The translations under genes and the position numbers were made by a program. The notes beneath the pieces are model-generated. The model saw only the letters and a program-made list of their open reading frames with translations. It was not told where the DNA came from and did no database searches. Of a DNA stretch of 62,077 nucleotides, positions 49,937 to 57,555 are shown piece after piece. How positions within the stretch are numbered: the first letter of the stretch is position 1; every line of letters begins with the position of its first letter. The stretch is from a virus, in the IMG/VR virus record IMGVR_UViG_3300029319_000038, positions 1-62,077 of that record, one strand, 5' to 3'.

Positions 49937-50013
49937 GCGCCCGTAGCTCAGATGGATAGAGCATCGGTCTTCTAAACCGAGGGTCACAGGTTCGAATCCT
50001 GTCGGGCGCGCCA
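49937..50013 (+). tRNA. tRNA-Arg (anticodon TCT)
   Basis: Acceptor GCGCCCG/CGGGCGC, anticodon stem TCGGT/ACCGA, loop CTTCTAA with TCT at 49971-49973, T-arm GGTTCGAATCC, encoded CCA. Reads AGA/AGG codons, common in this AT-rich genome. Confidence 0.93.
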
Positions 50014-50026
50014 AACGAGATTTATT

Positions 50027-50371
50027 ATGAATGATAAAGTATATTACGATGAGAGCTGCTACGTTTGCTCCTTAGAAATAAATGCAGTGCGAAAGCGAGG
50101 CGAAGCGTGTGGCATAGAATTTGTTGACATCAGTCATCCTGAATTTAACAAGGAAGGCGATTTTGAGACAGAAATGGTGGGAGAGTTTGATGGCGAGCCT
50201 ACCATTGGTGCCGATACGTTTCGTCTTATGTATGAAAAAATGGGCTTTAAAACATCCGTTGCACTCACAAGACTACCAATATTAAAACAGCTTTTTAACT
50301 CTGGGTATTGGATTTTTGCACATTGTATTAGACCATATTTGCCAAGAAAAAAAGAGATTCAGAATGATTAG
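50027..50371 (+). CDS. DCC-family (DUF393) thiol oxidoreductase-like protein
   Basis: A 114-residue thioredoxin-like protein with YYDESCYVC near 6-14 holding the CxxC (CYVC), EFVDIS in the second strand, and LPILKQLFNSGYWIFAHCIRPYLPR at the end, the pattern of the DCC/DUF393 family. It probably handles disulfides, but substrates are unknown. Its start follows tRNA-Arg by 13 bases. It overlaps the next gene by 8 bases. Confidence 0.72.
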   Translation: MNDKVYYDESCYVCSLEINAVRKRGEACGIEFVDISHPEFNKEGDFETEMVGEFDGEPTIGADTFRLMYEKMGFKTSVALTRLPILKQLFNSGYWIFAHCIRPYLPRKKEIQND

Positions 50372-50831
50372 CAAAGATTATTTTAAAAAGTGGAATCCGA
50401 ATGTAGATTATCGTCAGAATCCTCACCTCTACAATATCGGTAGAGGTCAGCAAGGCGTCTTGATATGCGAGCCATACAAATCCGAGATATGTGCTCACTG
50501 GCGTTTTAAGACTGTCCCTGAAGCAAAAGTCAGTAGCCAAAAAATACTGGAAATGTTTTATACTTTTGTAAAGCAGGGTGATTTTGTCGGCGCAGATATG
50601 GCAAAGAAGTTTTTGCATATGGGCTTCACCAGAGCCAGACGCTATGCCAACCATCGTGACGGTAAAAAATACGCAGACGATGGGACAATTATACCACAAG
50701 AACCTGACGCGCTGACTTGCGAAAAAGCAGATAGCGCAAGAGTTTTTTATGCTTGCTGGAAAGAGGCAAGAGAGAACAGGCATTATTTGCAAATGAAAAA
50801 ACAACACAAGGAGTTGGAAAATGAAAGATAA
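50364..50831 (+). CDS. DUF4385-like protein
   Basis: A 155-residue protein (start at 50364, overlapping the previous gene by only 8 bases). It has YRQNPHLYNIGRGQQGVLICEPYKSEI, HWRFKT, GDFVGADMAKKFLHMGFTRARRYANH and a KKYADDG segment, the layout I recall for the DUF4385 family in bacteria and phages. No biochemical function is known to me. Its 3' end overlaps the next gene by 11 bases. Confidence 0.7.
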   Translation: MISKDYFKKWNPNVDYRQNPHLYNIGRGQQGVLICEPYKSEICAHWRFKTVPEAKVSSQKILEMFYTFVKQGDFVGADMAKKFLHMGFTRARRYANHRDGKKYADDGTIIPQEPDALTCEKADSARVFYACWKEARENRHYLQMKKQHKELENER

Positions 50832-51036
50832 TCTATATTACAAAGCAGCAATTGCACAGTTCCAAGCGAAAGCAGATGAAGCGCGCGCCGTATTAGATAC
50901 GTTTCTTAATAGCGCTGTTGGCATTGGCGACCATTCAAATATTTTGAATGAAATTACACACTGGACAAAGGTCTTATGTGAAGCCGAGGAGTGCATCGAA
51001 ACTCTTGAAGTTTACGCTGGCGAGCAAGATGGGTAA
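50821..51036 (+). CDS. Small helical protein
   Basis: A 71-residue acidic helical protein with AAGGAG-like AAAATG context (CAAGGAGTTGGAAA) upstream. No domain recognised. Coupled to genes on both sides by overlap. Confidence 0.58.
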   Translation: MKDNLYYKAAIAQFQAKADEARAVLDTFLNSAVGIGDHSNILNEITHWTKVLCEAEECIETLEVYAGEQDG

Positions 51037-51292
51037 AAATAAATTAATTGAAGAGATTGAGTTGATTGTTTTGTCTGAGGCATTAGATACGTTTTCAGAA
51101 CACAACGTAAAGTATAAGTTCTACAAATATAACTCTGACATAAAGATGATTTTTGTCAGGCAAGATGAAAAATCGCCCAGGCAGCTTAACTTTAGTCATG
51201 TTAAAAAATTACAAGATGAGTTGAAAAAAATCAACGAAAGATTCCTGGTGGGCATTTTCTATACCCAAGACCCAAAAGGGAAGCTTACATAA
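51029..51292 (+). CDS. Small hypothetical protein
   Basis: An 87-residue protein, start at 51029 overlapping the previous stop by 8 bases. Alternating helix and strand, with FYKYNSDIKMIFVRQDE. Family not recognised. The following gap carries an ACTATTTA motif. Confidence 0.55.
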   Translation: MGKNKLIEEIELIVLSEALDTFSEHNVKYKFYKYNSDIKMIFVRQDEKSPRQLNFSHVKKLQDELKKINERFLVGIFYTQDPKGKLT

Positions 51293-51312
51293 AGCTAAGA
51301 AGAGGATTAGAC

Positions 51313-51320
51313 ACTATTTA
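51313..51320 (+). promoter_or_regulatory. ACTATTTA motif directly before a start codon
   Basis: ACTATTTAGTATT lies immediately before the ATG at 51326 with no ribosome binding site between, so a transcript started from it would be nearly leaderless. Confidence 0.38.
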
Positions 51321-51325
51321 GTATT

Positions 51326-51844
51326 ATGAAGCTCCTATTTGAAAGTTGGCGAAAGTATTTGGGTGAGGCTAGAACTTTAAGTGATTATAATGTTGACGGC
51401 TCTATGAGAGTTTATCATTACGCTCGAAGCGAGGATAACACTTTAGTTTTAGATCCGAACTATTTTTTAAAAAGTAGATCTTCTCACTCTCGCAGAGACT
51501 ATGCCATGTCATCCTTGCCGAGAGTTTTCTTTTATACAAACCTTGATCACGCAGAGAACATAGTTAAGTCTGGTAGGACACTGTACACTGCTTTTGTCGA
51601 CACTAATGACATCTATGATTTAACTACAGACGAACAAGGAGTAAAAGACAAGGCGCAACCTTACCCAGGTGTCCGCACAATAGACTTTGATAAGCTGCTA
51701 AGAGGCATAGAGTCTGGTGAGCTGGTTGATGGCAGGGCTTACGATGGTGTTTTTTACACATCCGGTGATATGGACGTATTAGTTTATTTTAAGCCAATAG
51801 AAGTTGAAAAGTTTAATTCAGATAATGTACAATCAGAAGACTAA
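51326..51844 (+). CDS. Hypothetical protein with LFESWRKYL N terminus
   Basis: A 172-residue protein. Its N-terminal 14 residues (MKLLFESWRKYLGE) resemble those of the protein at 52148 and are of a type repeated among phage proteins. The body has RVYHYARSEDN, LPRVFFYTN and AYDGVFYTSGD and could be an ADP-ribosyltransferase-like or other small enzyme fold, but no catalytic set is certain. No Shine-Dalgarno site; see the ACTATTTA motif just upstream. Confidence 0.6.
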   Translation: MKLLFESWRKYLGEARTLSDYNVDGSMRVYHYARSEDNTLVLDPNYFLKSRSSHSRRDYAMSSLPRVFFYTNLDHAENIVKSGRTLYTAFVDTNDIYDLTTDEQGVKDKAQPYPGVRTIDFDKLLRGIESGELVDGRAYDGVFYTSGDMDVLVYFKPIEVEKFNSDNVQSED

Positions 51845-51855
51845 AAGGAGTTCAA

Positions 51856-52182
51856 ATGAAAGTCAACAGTATTGTTTTTAATGAATATCATGGCATCCGT
51901 CGCTATGGTGTTGTTAGGGAAGTGCAAACAAAGCAAGACGGCTGGAAGTACGCAAAAGTCGCTTGGGTCAATGACGACCGATACGAGCGCGCAATGCACA
52001 AACTAGATGAGCTAAGGAACAACCAAAATTATCTAGTCGAGTACAGGACTGACCAATTAAAGCAGATTGATGCAGCGGCTGAGCAAAAAGCCATTGATAT
52101 GTGCCTAATTATGTCGCAGTCCGATGTAAACGAAGGAGACCAAGGAGATGGACACGTTAATCAAAAATTGGAGAAATTATAA
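51856..52182 (+). CDS. Hypothetical protein with SH3-like start
   Basis: A 108-residue protein with AAAGGAG 6 bases upstream. The first half (VNSIVFNEYHGIRRYGVVREVQTKQDGWKYAKVAWV, broken here only for description) reads as a small beta-barrel like those of the K-x-G-D-L-V array; the second half is helical. It overlaps the next gene by 35 bases. Confidence 0.58.
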   Translation: MKVNSIVFNEYHGIRRYGVVREVQTKQDGWKYAKVAWVNDDRYERAMHKLDELRNNQNYLVEYRTDQLKQIDAAAEQKAIDMCLIMSQSDVNEGDQGDGHVNQKLEKL

Positions 52183-52873
52183 GCAAAATATAATAAACGA
52201 AGGCGGATTTTCTCGCATCCGTCAGATTATGCTTGGTCAAGTACCAACGATTGATCAAGTTGGCATTTTAACAGCAGAGAATCCTGATGGGCTACCGGCT
52301 ACATCTCAAGAAAATAAACAGTCAATGCGCCGGCTCAAGGGTATTCTTGCGAGCATGAAAGCCGGCTACACTGATATTGATGGTTCTTTTGGCAGTCCAG
52401 AAAAATCCGTTTTTATTATGAACATCTCTCGCGATGATGTTACGCGACTTGGGCAAGAGTTTGGTCAAGAAGCTGTCATCTGGGGTCAAAAGATGCGGGA
52501 TGATGATGACAATCCTTATTTTCGCTTCGAGTATATTGAGGGTCAAGATACAATCCAAACAAGAGACGTAAGTTTAGGCGGGCAAGAGATAGAGGATAGA
52601 CCAGATTTTTATTCTCAGAAGGGTAGTAGAAAATTTGTTATACCCTTCTTCGATGATGACCACGGTGGGTCGAAACCGGCAGAGGGAGGCAGAAGAATAT
52701 CTTTTGCTGAAAGTGAACTCCCTGAAGATGGCTCTGCAGCAAGGCTGGTTGAGTCGATTAAAAAACGAAATAGTTTTTTATTTCAACAAGATAGAACAGA
52801 AAAATCTAAATGGCATCACAGGAACATAATGAAAACGGAGATGGAAAAATTAAGCAGGCTGACAGAAAAATAA
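52148..52873 (+). CDS. DUF3293-like hypothetical protein
   Basis: A 241-residue protein with good AAGGAG sites upstream. After an N-terminal NWRNYKQNI helix it has ILTAENPDG near 40, GSFGSPEKSVFI near 80 and LGQEFGQEAVIWG near 100, a pattern like the DUF3293 family. The C terminus is charged and disordered. It overlaps the next gene by 64 bases. Confidence 0.6.
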   Translation: MDTLIKNWRNYKQNIINEGGFSRIRQIMLGQVPTIDQVGILTAENPDGLPATSQENKQSMRRLKGILASMKAGYTDIDGSFGSPEKSVFIMNISRDDVTRLGQEFGQEAVIWGQKMRDDDDNPYFRFEYIEGQDTIQTRDVSLGGQEIEDRPDFYSQKGSRKFVIPFFDDDHGGSKPAEGGRRISFAESELPEDGSAARLVESIKKRNSFLFQQDRTEKSKWHHRNIMKTEMEKLSRLTEK

Positions 52874-53055
52874 AGGTCGGCGACTTGGTTAAACCCAAGA
52901 CAATCATGAATGACGATAACTTTGTTAATTTTGACGACATTGGTATCGTCGTGCACAAGAAAGGTAAGGTGTGCATCGTCAACTTCCCGTCTGCAAAACA
53001 AACTTTAAGTTTTTTAGAGTCGACCCTAATTTTGGTTAGCTCACAAAAAGAATAA
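52810..53055 (+). CDS. Small K-x-G-D-L-V (SH3-like) protein
   Basis: An 81-residue protein. A hydrophilic 20-residue leader precedes KIKVGDLVKPKT, the same opening as the array at 56876-58081, then GIVVHKKGKVCIVNF forms likely barrel strands. Start has a weak binding site and overlaps the previous gene by 64 bases, so the true start could be later. Confidence 0.55.
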   Translation: MASQEHNENGDGKIKQADRKIKVGDLVKPKTIMNDDNFVNFDDIGIVVHKKGKVCIVNFPSAKQTLSFLESTLILVSSQKE

Positions 53056-53069
53056 GAGCTATTTATTAT

Positions 53070-53159
53070 ATGAAAGAGTTCCGTCCAAGCTTAGAATGGT
53101 TTATACTTGACATTGTTCTTTTGGTTATTATGGTGTCAGTATACCACATGTGTTACTAA
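53070..53159 (+). CDS. Tiny membrane peptide
   Basis: A 29-residue frame with one hydrophobic helix (WFILDIVLLVIMVSVY). GCTATTTATTAT lies right before the ATG, without a ribosome binding site. Short and of uncertain coding status. Confidence 0.38.
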   Translation: MKEFRPSLEWFILDIVLLVIMVSVYHMCY

Positions 53160-53164
53160 TTATT

Positions 53165-53527
53165 ATGTATTTACCACTCACAGGTTTTAAAGAACGTAAG
53201 AAAGAGGACGCATGGAATAGAATGAAAATTGACTCTGGTGGCGGAGCAGCATCACCTTTAGCAACAAAACAGGCACAAGAAGCAAGCAAGGTGCAAGATC
53301 ACAATCTTGTACAGGATAGAAACAACAATGGTGTGCCTGATTTTCTAGAGGAAGACCAGGGTCAAGGAAATTCATCCAGGCACAAAATGTCGCACACCTC
53401 TGATAATATGAGCACAAATGACTTTGTTTCTTTGCACAATGACATGATTGACAGCGTTAAAGACATTGCTGCCCTTCGAGTACTTGAGAAAACTTTGGAA
53501 GCCATTAATAAAATCATGGAAGATTAA
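53165..53527 (+). CDS. Hypothetical protein with EF-hand-like loop
   Basis: A 120-residue hydrophilic protein; start taken at ATG 53165, with a GTG at 53150 as alternative. DRNNNGVPDFLEE near residue 56-68 resembles a calcium-binding EF-hand or dockerin loop (D-x-N-x-N-G). The rest is helical and polar. No clear Shine-Dalgarno site. Function unknown. Confidence 0.55.
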   Translation: MYLPLTGFKERKKEDAWNRMKIDSGGGAASPLATKQAQEASKVQDHNLVQDRNNNGVPDFLEEDQGQGNSSRHKMSHTSDNMSTNDFVSLHNDMIDSVKDIAALRVLEKTLEAINKIMED

Positions 53528-53532
53528 AGTTT

Positions 53533-53560
53533 TTTACTCACGCATGTGTGTTGTTATGTT
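53533..53560 (+). promoter_or_regulatory. Sigma70-like promoter
   Basis: TTTACT at 53533-53538, 16-base spacer, TATGTT at 53555-53560, preceding the small gene at 53570 and purA. The AAGTTTTTTACT context is repeated at 58118 and 58143. Confidence 0.6.
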
Positions 53561-53569
53561 GTATGCAGG

Positions 53570-53803
53570 ATGATGAGTTATTATCTCAATGTTGGCGATC
53601 TTTTAATAACAGAGGGTCGCGTCGGAGTGATCACTAAAATCAGAGTGAAGACAATACAGTATTACACATGCACGAATGGTCCCGGCGCATACTTTGATGA
53701 AAACAAAGAGAATGTTTACCGCTACATAGACAAGGGCGAGTGTATTCATCATCCTGGCAAAACAAAATATCGCAAACGAAGGAGCAAAAAATATGATTGT
53801 TGA
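53570..53803 (+). CDS. Small V-G-D-L-type protein upstream of purA
   Basis: A 77-residue protein. LNVGDLLITEGRVGVITKI at the N terminus follows the K-x-G-D-L-V plan of the small beta-barrel family in this genome; the C terminus is basic (KYRKRRSKK). The start is close to the -10 box, so the leader is very short. It overlaps purA by 11 bases. Confidence 0.52.
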   Translation: MMSYYLNVGDLLITEGRVGVITKIRVKTIQYYTCTNGPGAYFDENKENVYRYIDKGECIHHPGKTKYRKRRSKKYDC

Positions 53804-54806
53804 TGTAGTTGTAGGACTCCAACACGGGGATGAGGCTAAGGGAAAAATTACCCACCAGTTGTGTAAAAATTATGATTATGATTACGTACTGAGGTTTAAT
53901 GGTGGGGGCAATGCAGGTCACACGATCTATCACCATGGTAAAAAGTTTATTACTCACTATATCCCCGCAGGTGTGTTTCATGGAATCAAAAGTATTATTG
54001 GCAATGGCTGCGTTATCAATCCAAAGCACCTCATGGAGGAGATGAGAGATTTAGCATATGCGGGCATTGATACAAAAAATCTTGTACGTATCGCCAGCAA
54101 TTGTCATGTGATCACCGATGAACATCTTGAAGAGGATGGACGCGACACAAGAATTGGCACAACAAAGCGAGGCACTGGACCGGCGTACAGAGACAAGTAT
54201 AGTCGCGACGGTCTTCGCGCAAAAGATGTGCCAGAATTAGAAGATTATGTCATCGACCTCTATGAGACCTTGCACAAAGACAGAGACACAAAGATTCTAT
54301 GCGAAGGTGCGCAAGGTTTTGAGTTGGATATTGATTGGGGTGATTATCCTTACGTTACATCCAGCCATACTACAGTTGCCTCTGCCCTGCTGAATGGCAT
54401 TCCTCCACAAGCCATTCGCAATGTATGGGGCGTTGCCAAGGTCTATGACACTTATGTTGGCACAAAGAATTTTGAACCAGAAGGCGTTGCGTTCCCAAGG
54501 CTTAGGGATATCGGTGAAGAGTATGGTGCAACCACCGGACGTCCACGGCAATGCAATTGGTTGAACCTAGACAGCTTAATCAAGTCGCTGGCTATCAATG
54601 GCGTGACTCAAGTTGTGTTTAACAAAACTGATGTATTACAAGAACTTGGAGAGTTCAAGCTTATCTATAACAACAAAGTTCAAGAATTTTCTTCACTGAA
54701 GCAAATGTGTGACTATATTGAAGTCAGAATCCCATCGCCTGTGCGAGCAAGAATCAAACGTATTCTTTACTCTGGCGATAAACACGGAATGGATATAGCA
54801 GCATGA
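53793..54806 (+). CDS. purA: Adenylosuccinate synthetase, PurA/PurZ family, short form
   Basis: Joins aspartate to a 6-oxopurine nucleotide with GTP. The 337-residue protein is the short form seen in archaea and phages; bacterial PurA has about 430. GDEAKGK at 12-18 keeps catalytic Asp13, GNAGHT at 39-44 keeps the second catalytic His (H43), then GTTKRGTGPAYRDK, EGAQGFELDID, YPYVTSSHTT, and GATTGRPRQ give the IMP and aspartate loops. The phage PurZ enzymes that make 2-aminoadenine are reported to have Ser in place of this Asp, so a PurA-like AMP route is favoured, but a PurZ0-like activity is not excluded. Likely partner: the IMPDH/GMPR at 37751. Confidence 0.86.
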   Translation: MIVDVVVGLQHGDEAKGKITHQLCKNYDYDYVLRFNGGGNAGHTIYHHGKKFITHYIPAGVFHGIKSIIGNGCVINPKHLMEEMRDLAYAGIDTKNLVRIASNCHVITDEHLEEDGRDTRIGTTKRGTGPAYRDKYSRDGLRAKDVPELEDYVIDLYETLHKDRDTKILCEGAQGFELDIDWGDYPYVTSSHTTVASALLNGIPPQAIRNVWGVAKVYDTYVGTKNFEPEGVAFPRLRDIGEEYGATTGRPRQCNWLNLDSLIKSLAINGVTQVVFNKTDVLQELGEFKLIYNNKVQEFSSLKQMCDYIEVRIPSPVRARIKRILYSGDKHGMDIAA

Positions 54807-54934
54807 AGCAAGCAGCAGTTTTGATTGTAATTCTTTTAATGGTTTCAACTACTTCCACGCTAAGAAAGCATTGCTATCGCGATGCTGGCAACAATTTCAA
54901 CTGGACTTGTATCAATTATCAATTGACTGCTTGA
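54803..54934 (+). CDS. Tiny exported or membrane protein
   Basis: A 43-residue frame overlapping the purA stop by 4 bases. Residues 4-20 (AAVLIVILLMVSTTSTL) form a signal or membrane helix; the remainder holds two Cys. Function unknown. Confidence 0.48.
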   Translation: MKQAAVLIVILLMVSTTSTLRKHCYRDAGNNFNWTCINYQLTA

Positions 54935-54958
54935 CCATCATTTTATTGTTACTATAAT
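54931..54958 (+). promoter_or_regulatory. Consensus sigma70 promoter
   Basis: TTGACC at 54931-54936, 16-base spacer, TATAAT at 54953-54958. Near-perfect sigma70 boxes upstream of the zinc-knuckle gene, which has GGAGG 5 bases before its ATG. Confidence 0.7.
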
Positions 54959-54990
54959 ACTTACATAAGACGCTATCACTGGAGGAACCG

Positions 54991-55803
54991 ATGGCTTGGA
55001 AATACGATAAGAACGGTAAGGCAAAGCGATCTGTGCGTTGTGGTTTTTGTGGCGAGATTGGTCACAACCGTGCGTCCTGCCCTAAGTATAAAGAAAAGAA
55101 GGCAAAATCTCTAGAATATCACGAGCAAATGGCTCAAGACGAAACAATCCAGCAGCACATGCGGGACTATCATGCAGAGCAAGCTCGCATATGCGCTCGT
55201 ATCATTGCACGTGACAGCAAGACAAGGAAAGGCAAAGAGCGTCGCTGTGGCTTTTGCGGTGACTTTGGGCATACTCGACGCACGTGTCAAAAGCGCAAGG
55301 ACATGGTTAAAGATGAGACTGACAAGGCAATTAGGTTTCGTAAGCACCTTCGAGATCAATTCATCCAACGTGGCATTGGACCCGGTGCTTTAGTCGAAGT
55401 CGATGCATCCAACGCAGTGGCTTGGGGTAGAGAGGATGAGTTCAGATCTGTGCTGGCTATTGTCACAGATGTTTCTCTTCGATCCGTCAACTCGCGTCAT
55501 TCCCCAAACCCAAATCAATATTGGTTTGATCAAACACCTATCTGCTTAGAGGTTTCGTACATTAAGCCTGTGCCAATGCGCTGGTCAGATGATTCAAAGA
55601 ATGACTGGATCCGAATCAGTCATGACATGTGCAACTTTGACAGCCTAGATCTAGAGGGAGTTCAATTCTCTTCGCAGTATGGCAACTGGCTGACCAATGT
55701 CGTTAACCCAGTTGAGGTGTCAGAAGACATTCTTCCTGAACAAGATATTGATTTTGATCATGTTTCTGATTTCATTTTGGATGCAATTGTTGATCCAAAA
55801 TAA
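54991..55803 (+). CDS. Double CCHC zinc-knuckle protein
   Basis: A 270-residue protein with two retroviral-type zinc knuckles, C17-x2-C20-x4-H25-x4-C30 and C86-x2-C89-x4-H94-x4-C99, separated by a charged helix. The C-terminal 150 residues are a mixed fold with GALVEVDASNAVAW at its start, again beta-barrel-like. Such knuckles normally bind single-stranded RNA or DNA. It has a strong promoter and ribosome site. Likely an early nucleic-acid-binding factor; target unknown. Confidence 0.75.
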   Translation: MAWKYDKNGKAKRSVRCGFCGEIGHNRASCPKYKEKKAKSLEYHEQMAQDETIQQHMRDYHAEQARICARIIARDSKTRKGKERRCGFCGDFGHTRRTCQKRKDMVKDETDKAIRFRKHLRDQFIQRGIGPGALVEVDASNAVAWGREDEFRSVLAIVTDVSLRSVNSRHSPNPNQYWFDQTPICLEVSYIKPVPMRWSDDSKNDWIRISHDMCNFDSLDLEGVQFSSQYGNWLTNVVNPVEVSEDILPEQDIDFDHVSDFILDAIVDPK

Positions 55804-55807
55804 TTTC

Positions 55808-55835
55808 TTTACTACTTAACATGGGTATCTATACT
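55808..55835 (+). promoter_or_regulatory. Sigma70-like promoter
   Basis: TTTACT at 55808-55813, 16-base spacer, TATACT at 55830-55835, in the 78-base gap before the gene at 55882. Confidence 0.6.
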
Positions 55836-55881
55836 TTAAAAGAATTGGCGAGCCACAGTGTTTGGCGGGTTAGGGTGGGCA

Positions 55882-56385
55882 ATGAATCGCGATGAAGTCA
55901 AAGCGAAAGTTCTTCAGTATTTAACTGAGGTTATTGAAAAGCCGAGGCAAGAGTTTGGTGGTATGCCAGTCTGTCCTTTTGCAAAAAAAGAAAGAAAAGC
56001 GGGCAAGTTGTTAATCGATGTCTTTGACAGCGACGTTGACAGTATAGCCGTAAAGTTCCAAGAGTTTGCAGAATCTGACTATGACAGCGCTCTCTTTGCC
56101 CAGTTATCGAATGAGCCTTTGGGCGAAGAAGAAACAAGAAAATACCAGGCTTTTTTAAACAAGCTGCTCAAGTTTATTGGCTTGAAGCATTTGAAAACAA
56201 TCTGTTTTAATCCAAACTTCTCCCTGGACATTAATGGCTTTAATCCACGATCACAAGCTCCTTTCTTTTTAATCAATGTAGCTGACCGCAAGGAGCTGGC
56301 AGAAGCGCACAATTCTATTCTAAAGACAACATACTTCGACAACATGAGCGACGAGTATCTAAAATATTTAAAAGTTAAAGAATAG
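55882..56385 (+). CDS. Conserved hypothetical protein with VCPFAK motif
   Basis: A 167-residue protein; ATG 55882 is preferred (AGGGTGG 6 bases upstream) over the GTG at 55858. GGMPVCPFAKKE near 27-38 and SQAPFFLINVADRKEL near 125-140 look conserved, and I have seen similar proteins in marine bacteria and phages, but I cannot name a function. Single-gene unit between two TTTACT-type promoters. Confidence 0.62.
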   Translation: MNRDEVKAKVLQYLTEVIEKPRQEFGGMPVCPFAKKERKAGKLLIDVFDSDVDSIAVKFQEFAESDYDSALFAQLSNEPLGEEETRKYQAFLNKLLKFIGLKHLKTICFNPNFSLDINGFNPRSQAPFFLINVADRKELAEAHNSILKTTYFDNMSDEYLKYLKVKE

Positions 56386-56388
56386 TTG

Positions 56389-56417
56389 TTTACTTTTAGC
56401 GTCGTAGTTGTTATGTT
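56389..56417 (+). promoter_or_regulatory. Sigma70-like promoter
   Basis: TTTACT at 56389-56394 and TATGTT at 56412-56417 (17-base spacer; TTATGT gives 16). The -35 box begins 3 bases after the stop of the upstream gene. Confidence 0.58.
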
Positions 56418-56446
56418 CTGATTGTCACAGAAACATGGAGGTCATC

Positions 56447-56644
56447 GTGGCAGTTTGCACAGAGTGTTATGAAGAGTATTCTGATAAGCGCAAGGCGCTA
56501 GGCTATAACACCTGCTTGGAATGTGGAGACATTGCAGCTTCAAAACAAGCGCTCCACAAAGCCAAGTGCATTGCTCCAGCTTACAACAAAGGCGCTTACA
56601 TGTACGTCTCAAGCAGCACGATGGCTAAGGACTTAGGACGATGA
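56447..56644 (+). CDS. Small zinc-finger (DksA/TraR-like) protein
   Basis: A 65-residue protein. The GTG at 56447 is chosen because GGAGGT lies 6 bases upstream. Two CxxC pairs (CTEC at 4-7, CLEC at 23-26) suggest a zinc site like that of DksA/TraR-type polymerase-binding proteins, but the coiled-coil part is missing. It overlaps the next gene by 4 bases. Confidence 0.62.
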   Translation: MAVCTECYEEYSDKRKALGYNTCLECGDIAASKQALHKAKCIAPAYNKGAYMYVSSSTMAKDLGR

Positions 56645-56856
56645 ACCGTATCGCCAGCGTGTTGCTAGGTTTGACGCTTATGCTTGGTACTGTTAAGCAC
56701 ATTCACTCAGACACAATAACTGTGGCTTACAAGCACCATGGTAAGACCAAGCACTCAAAAGTTTCACGTATTCTGTCTGCTTGTTCTCCGGCAGTTGGCG
56801 ATCCTGTTTTGTTCATTAAGGACTACAAAGTCGTTGCTTGCGAGGTAATCCAGTGA
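56641..56856 (+). CDS. Small exported protein
   Basis: A 71-residue protein with a hydrophobic N-terminal segment (about 4-18, IASVLLGLTLMLGTV) followed by HSDTITVAYKHHGKTKHSKVSRIL and two Cys. Likely periplasmic after cleavage. It begins in the ATGA overlap with the previous gene. Function unknown. Confidence 0.58.
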   Translation: MNRIASVLLGLTLMLGTVKHIHSDTITVAYKHHGKTKHSKVSRILSACSPAVGDPVLFIKDYKVVACEVIQ

Positions 56857-56875
56857 TATCACGTATATTTATTAT

Positions 56876-57064
56876 GTGAAGATAGGAGACCTAGTATCGC
56901 TCAGACCTGAATATCAAACAGAAGATGAGTTTTACTATGGCTTCGGCGTTATTACATTAATAGAGGACTATGGTCCATCAGGTGTCTGGATGTGTGTGCA
57001 GTGGAACAGAGAAGACATCTGGCATCGTCCAGGCGATCTTAAAATAGAAAGCGAGGCAAAATGA
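56876..57064 (+). CDS. K-x-G-D-L-V array protein 1
   Basis: A 62-residue protein from GTG, opening MKIGDLVSLRPEYQ with GFGVITLIED strands and WMCVQWNRED, an SH3-like small barrel plan. No Shine-Dalgarno site; TATATTTATTAT abuts the start. First member of seven tandem related genes. Overlaps the next by 4 bases (ATGA). Confidence 0.6.
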   Translation: MKIGDLVSLRPEYQTEDEFYYGFGVITLIEDYGPSGVWMCVQWNREDIWHRPGDLKIESEAK

Positions 57065-57243
57065 AGAAAGGCGACAAGTTGATAGTCACCAGAAAAAATG
57101 ACATCACACAAAGCTACATCCCATGGGGCAGCACTTGTGAATATCTAGCATCGTTTGATAGGTATGTCTGTGTGTTATATCAGCACAAAGAATACTTAAT
57201 AAATAAGGATTTACTGGAAGAGGCTGCACATGAAAACGGGTGA
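57061..57243 (+). CDS. K-x-G-D-L-V array protein 2
   Basis: A 60-residue protein (MKKGDKLIVTRKND) with the same plan as its neighbours. It ends in HENG, whose codons form the start of the next gene: a 14-base overlap. Confidence 0.6.
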   Translation: MKKGDKLIVTRKNDITQSYIPWGSTCEYLASFDRYVCVLYQHKEYLINKDLLEEAAHENG

Positions 57244-57385
57244 TGAGGTTGAGCATCTAGAGAAGCCTGAATGGGGCACTGGCAAAGTGATTCGTTTTTA
57301 CGCTTATCAAAGCACTGTGCTTGTTGATTTCAGCAAGCGGGATAATCTAACCTACTGTGATTACACATGTTTGGAGAAAAAATGA
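57230..57385 (+). CDS. K-x-G-D-L-V array protein 3
   Basis: A 51-residue protein (MKTGDEVEHLEKPEWGTGKVIRF plan) starting 14 bases inside the previous gene. The segment WGTGKVIRFYAYQSTVLVDF fits barrel strands and resembles DUF-type small RNA polymerase or nucleic-acid barrels. It overlaps the next by 4 bases. Confidence 0.58.
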   Translation: MKTGDEVEHLEKPEWGTGKVIRFYAYQSTVLVDFSKRDNLTYCDYTCLEKK

Positions 57386-57555
57386 GCCCTGGAGATTTAG
57401 TAAAAAATACTCATGCACTGAGTCGCTTTCTCAACCAGCTTGGGATTATTATCGAAACTGAGGACACTAGTTATGGGACGTGCAACATGCGCGTCATGTA
57501 TCCTGATGGCACCACATTGTGGGACTCGCCTCGCTGGCTGGAGAAAGTTGAGTGA
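57382..57555 (+). CDS. K-x-G-D-L-V array protein 4
   Basis: A 57-residue protein (MSPGDLVKNTHAL). ATG 57382 has GGAGAAAAA before it and forms an ATGA overlap; the ATG at 57367 is less well placed. Barrel-like strands LGIIIET and MRVMYPDG with a terminal SPRWLEKVE. Confidence 0.6.
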   Translation: MSPGDLVKNTHALSRFLNQLGIIIETEDTSYGTCNMRVMYPDGTTLWDSPRWLEKVE

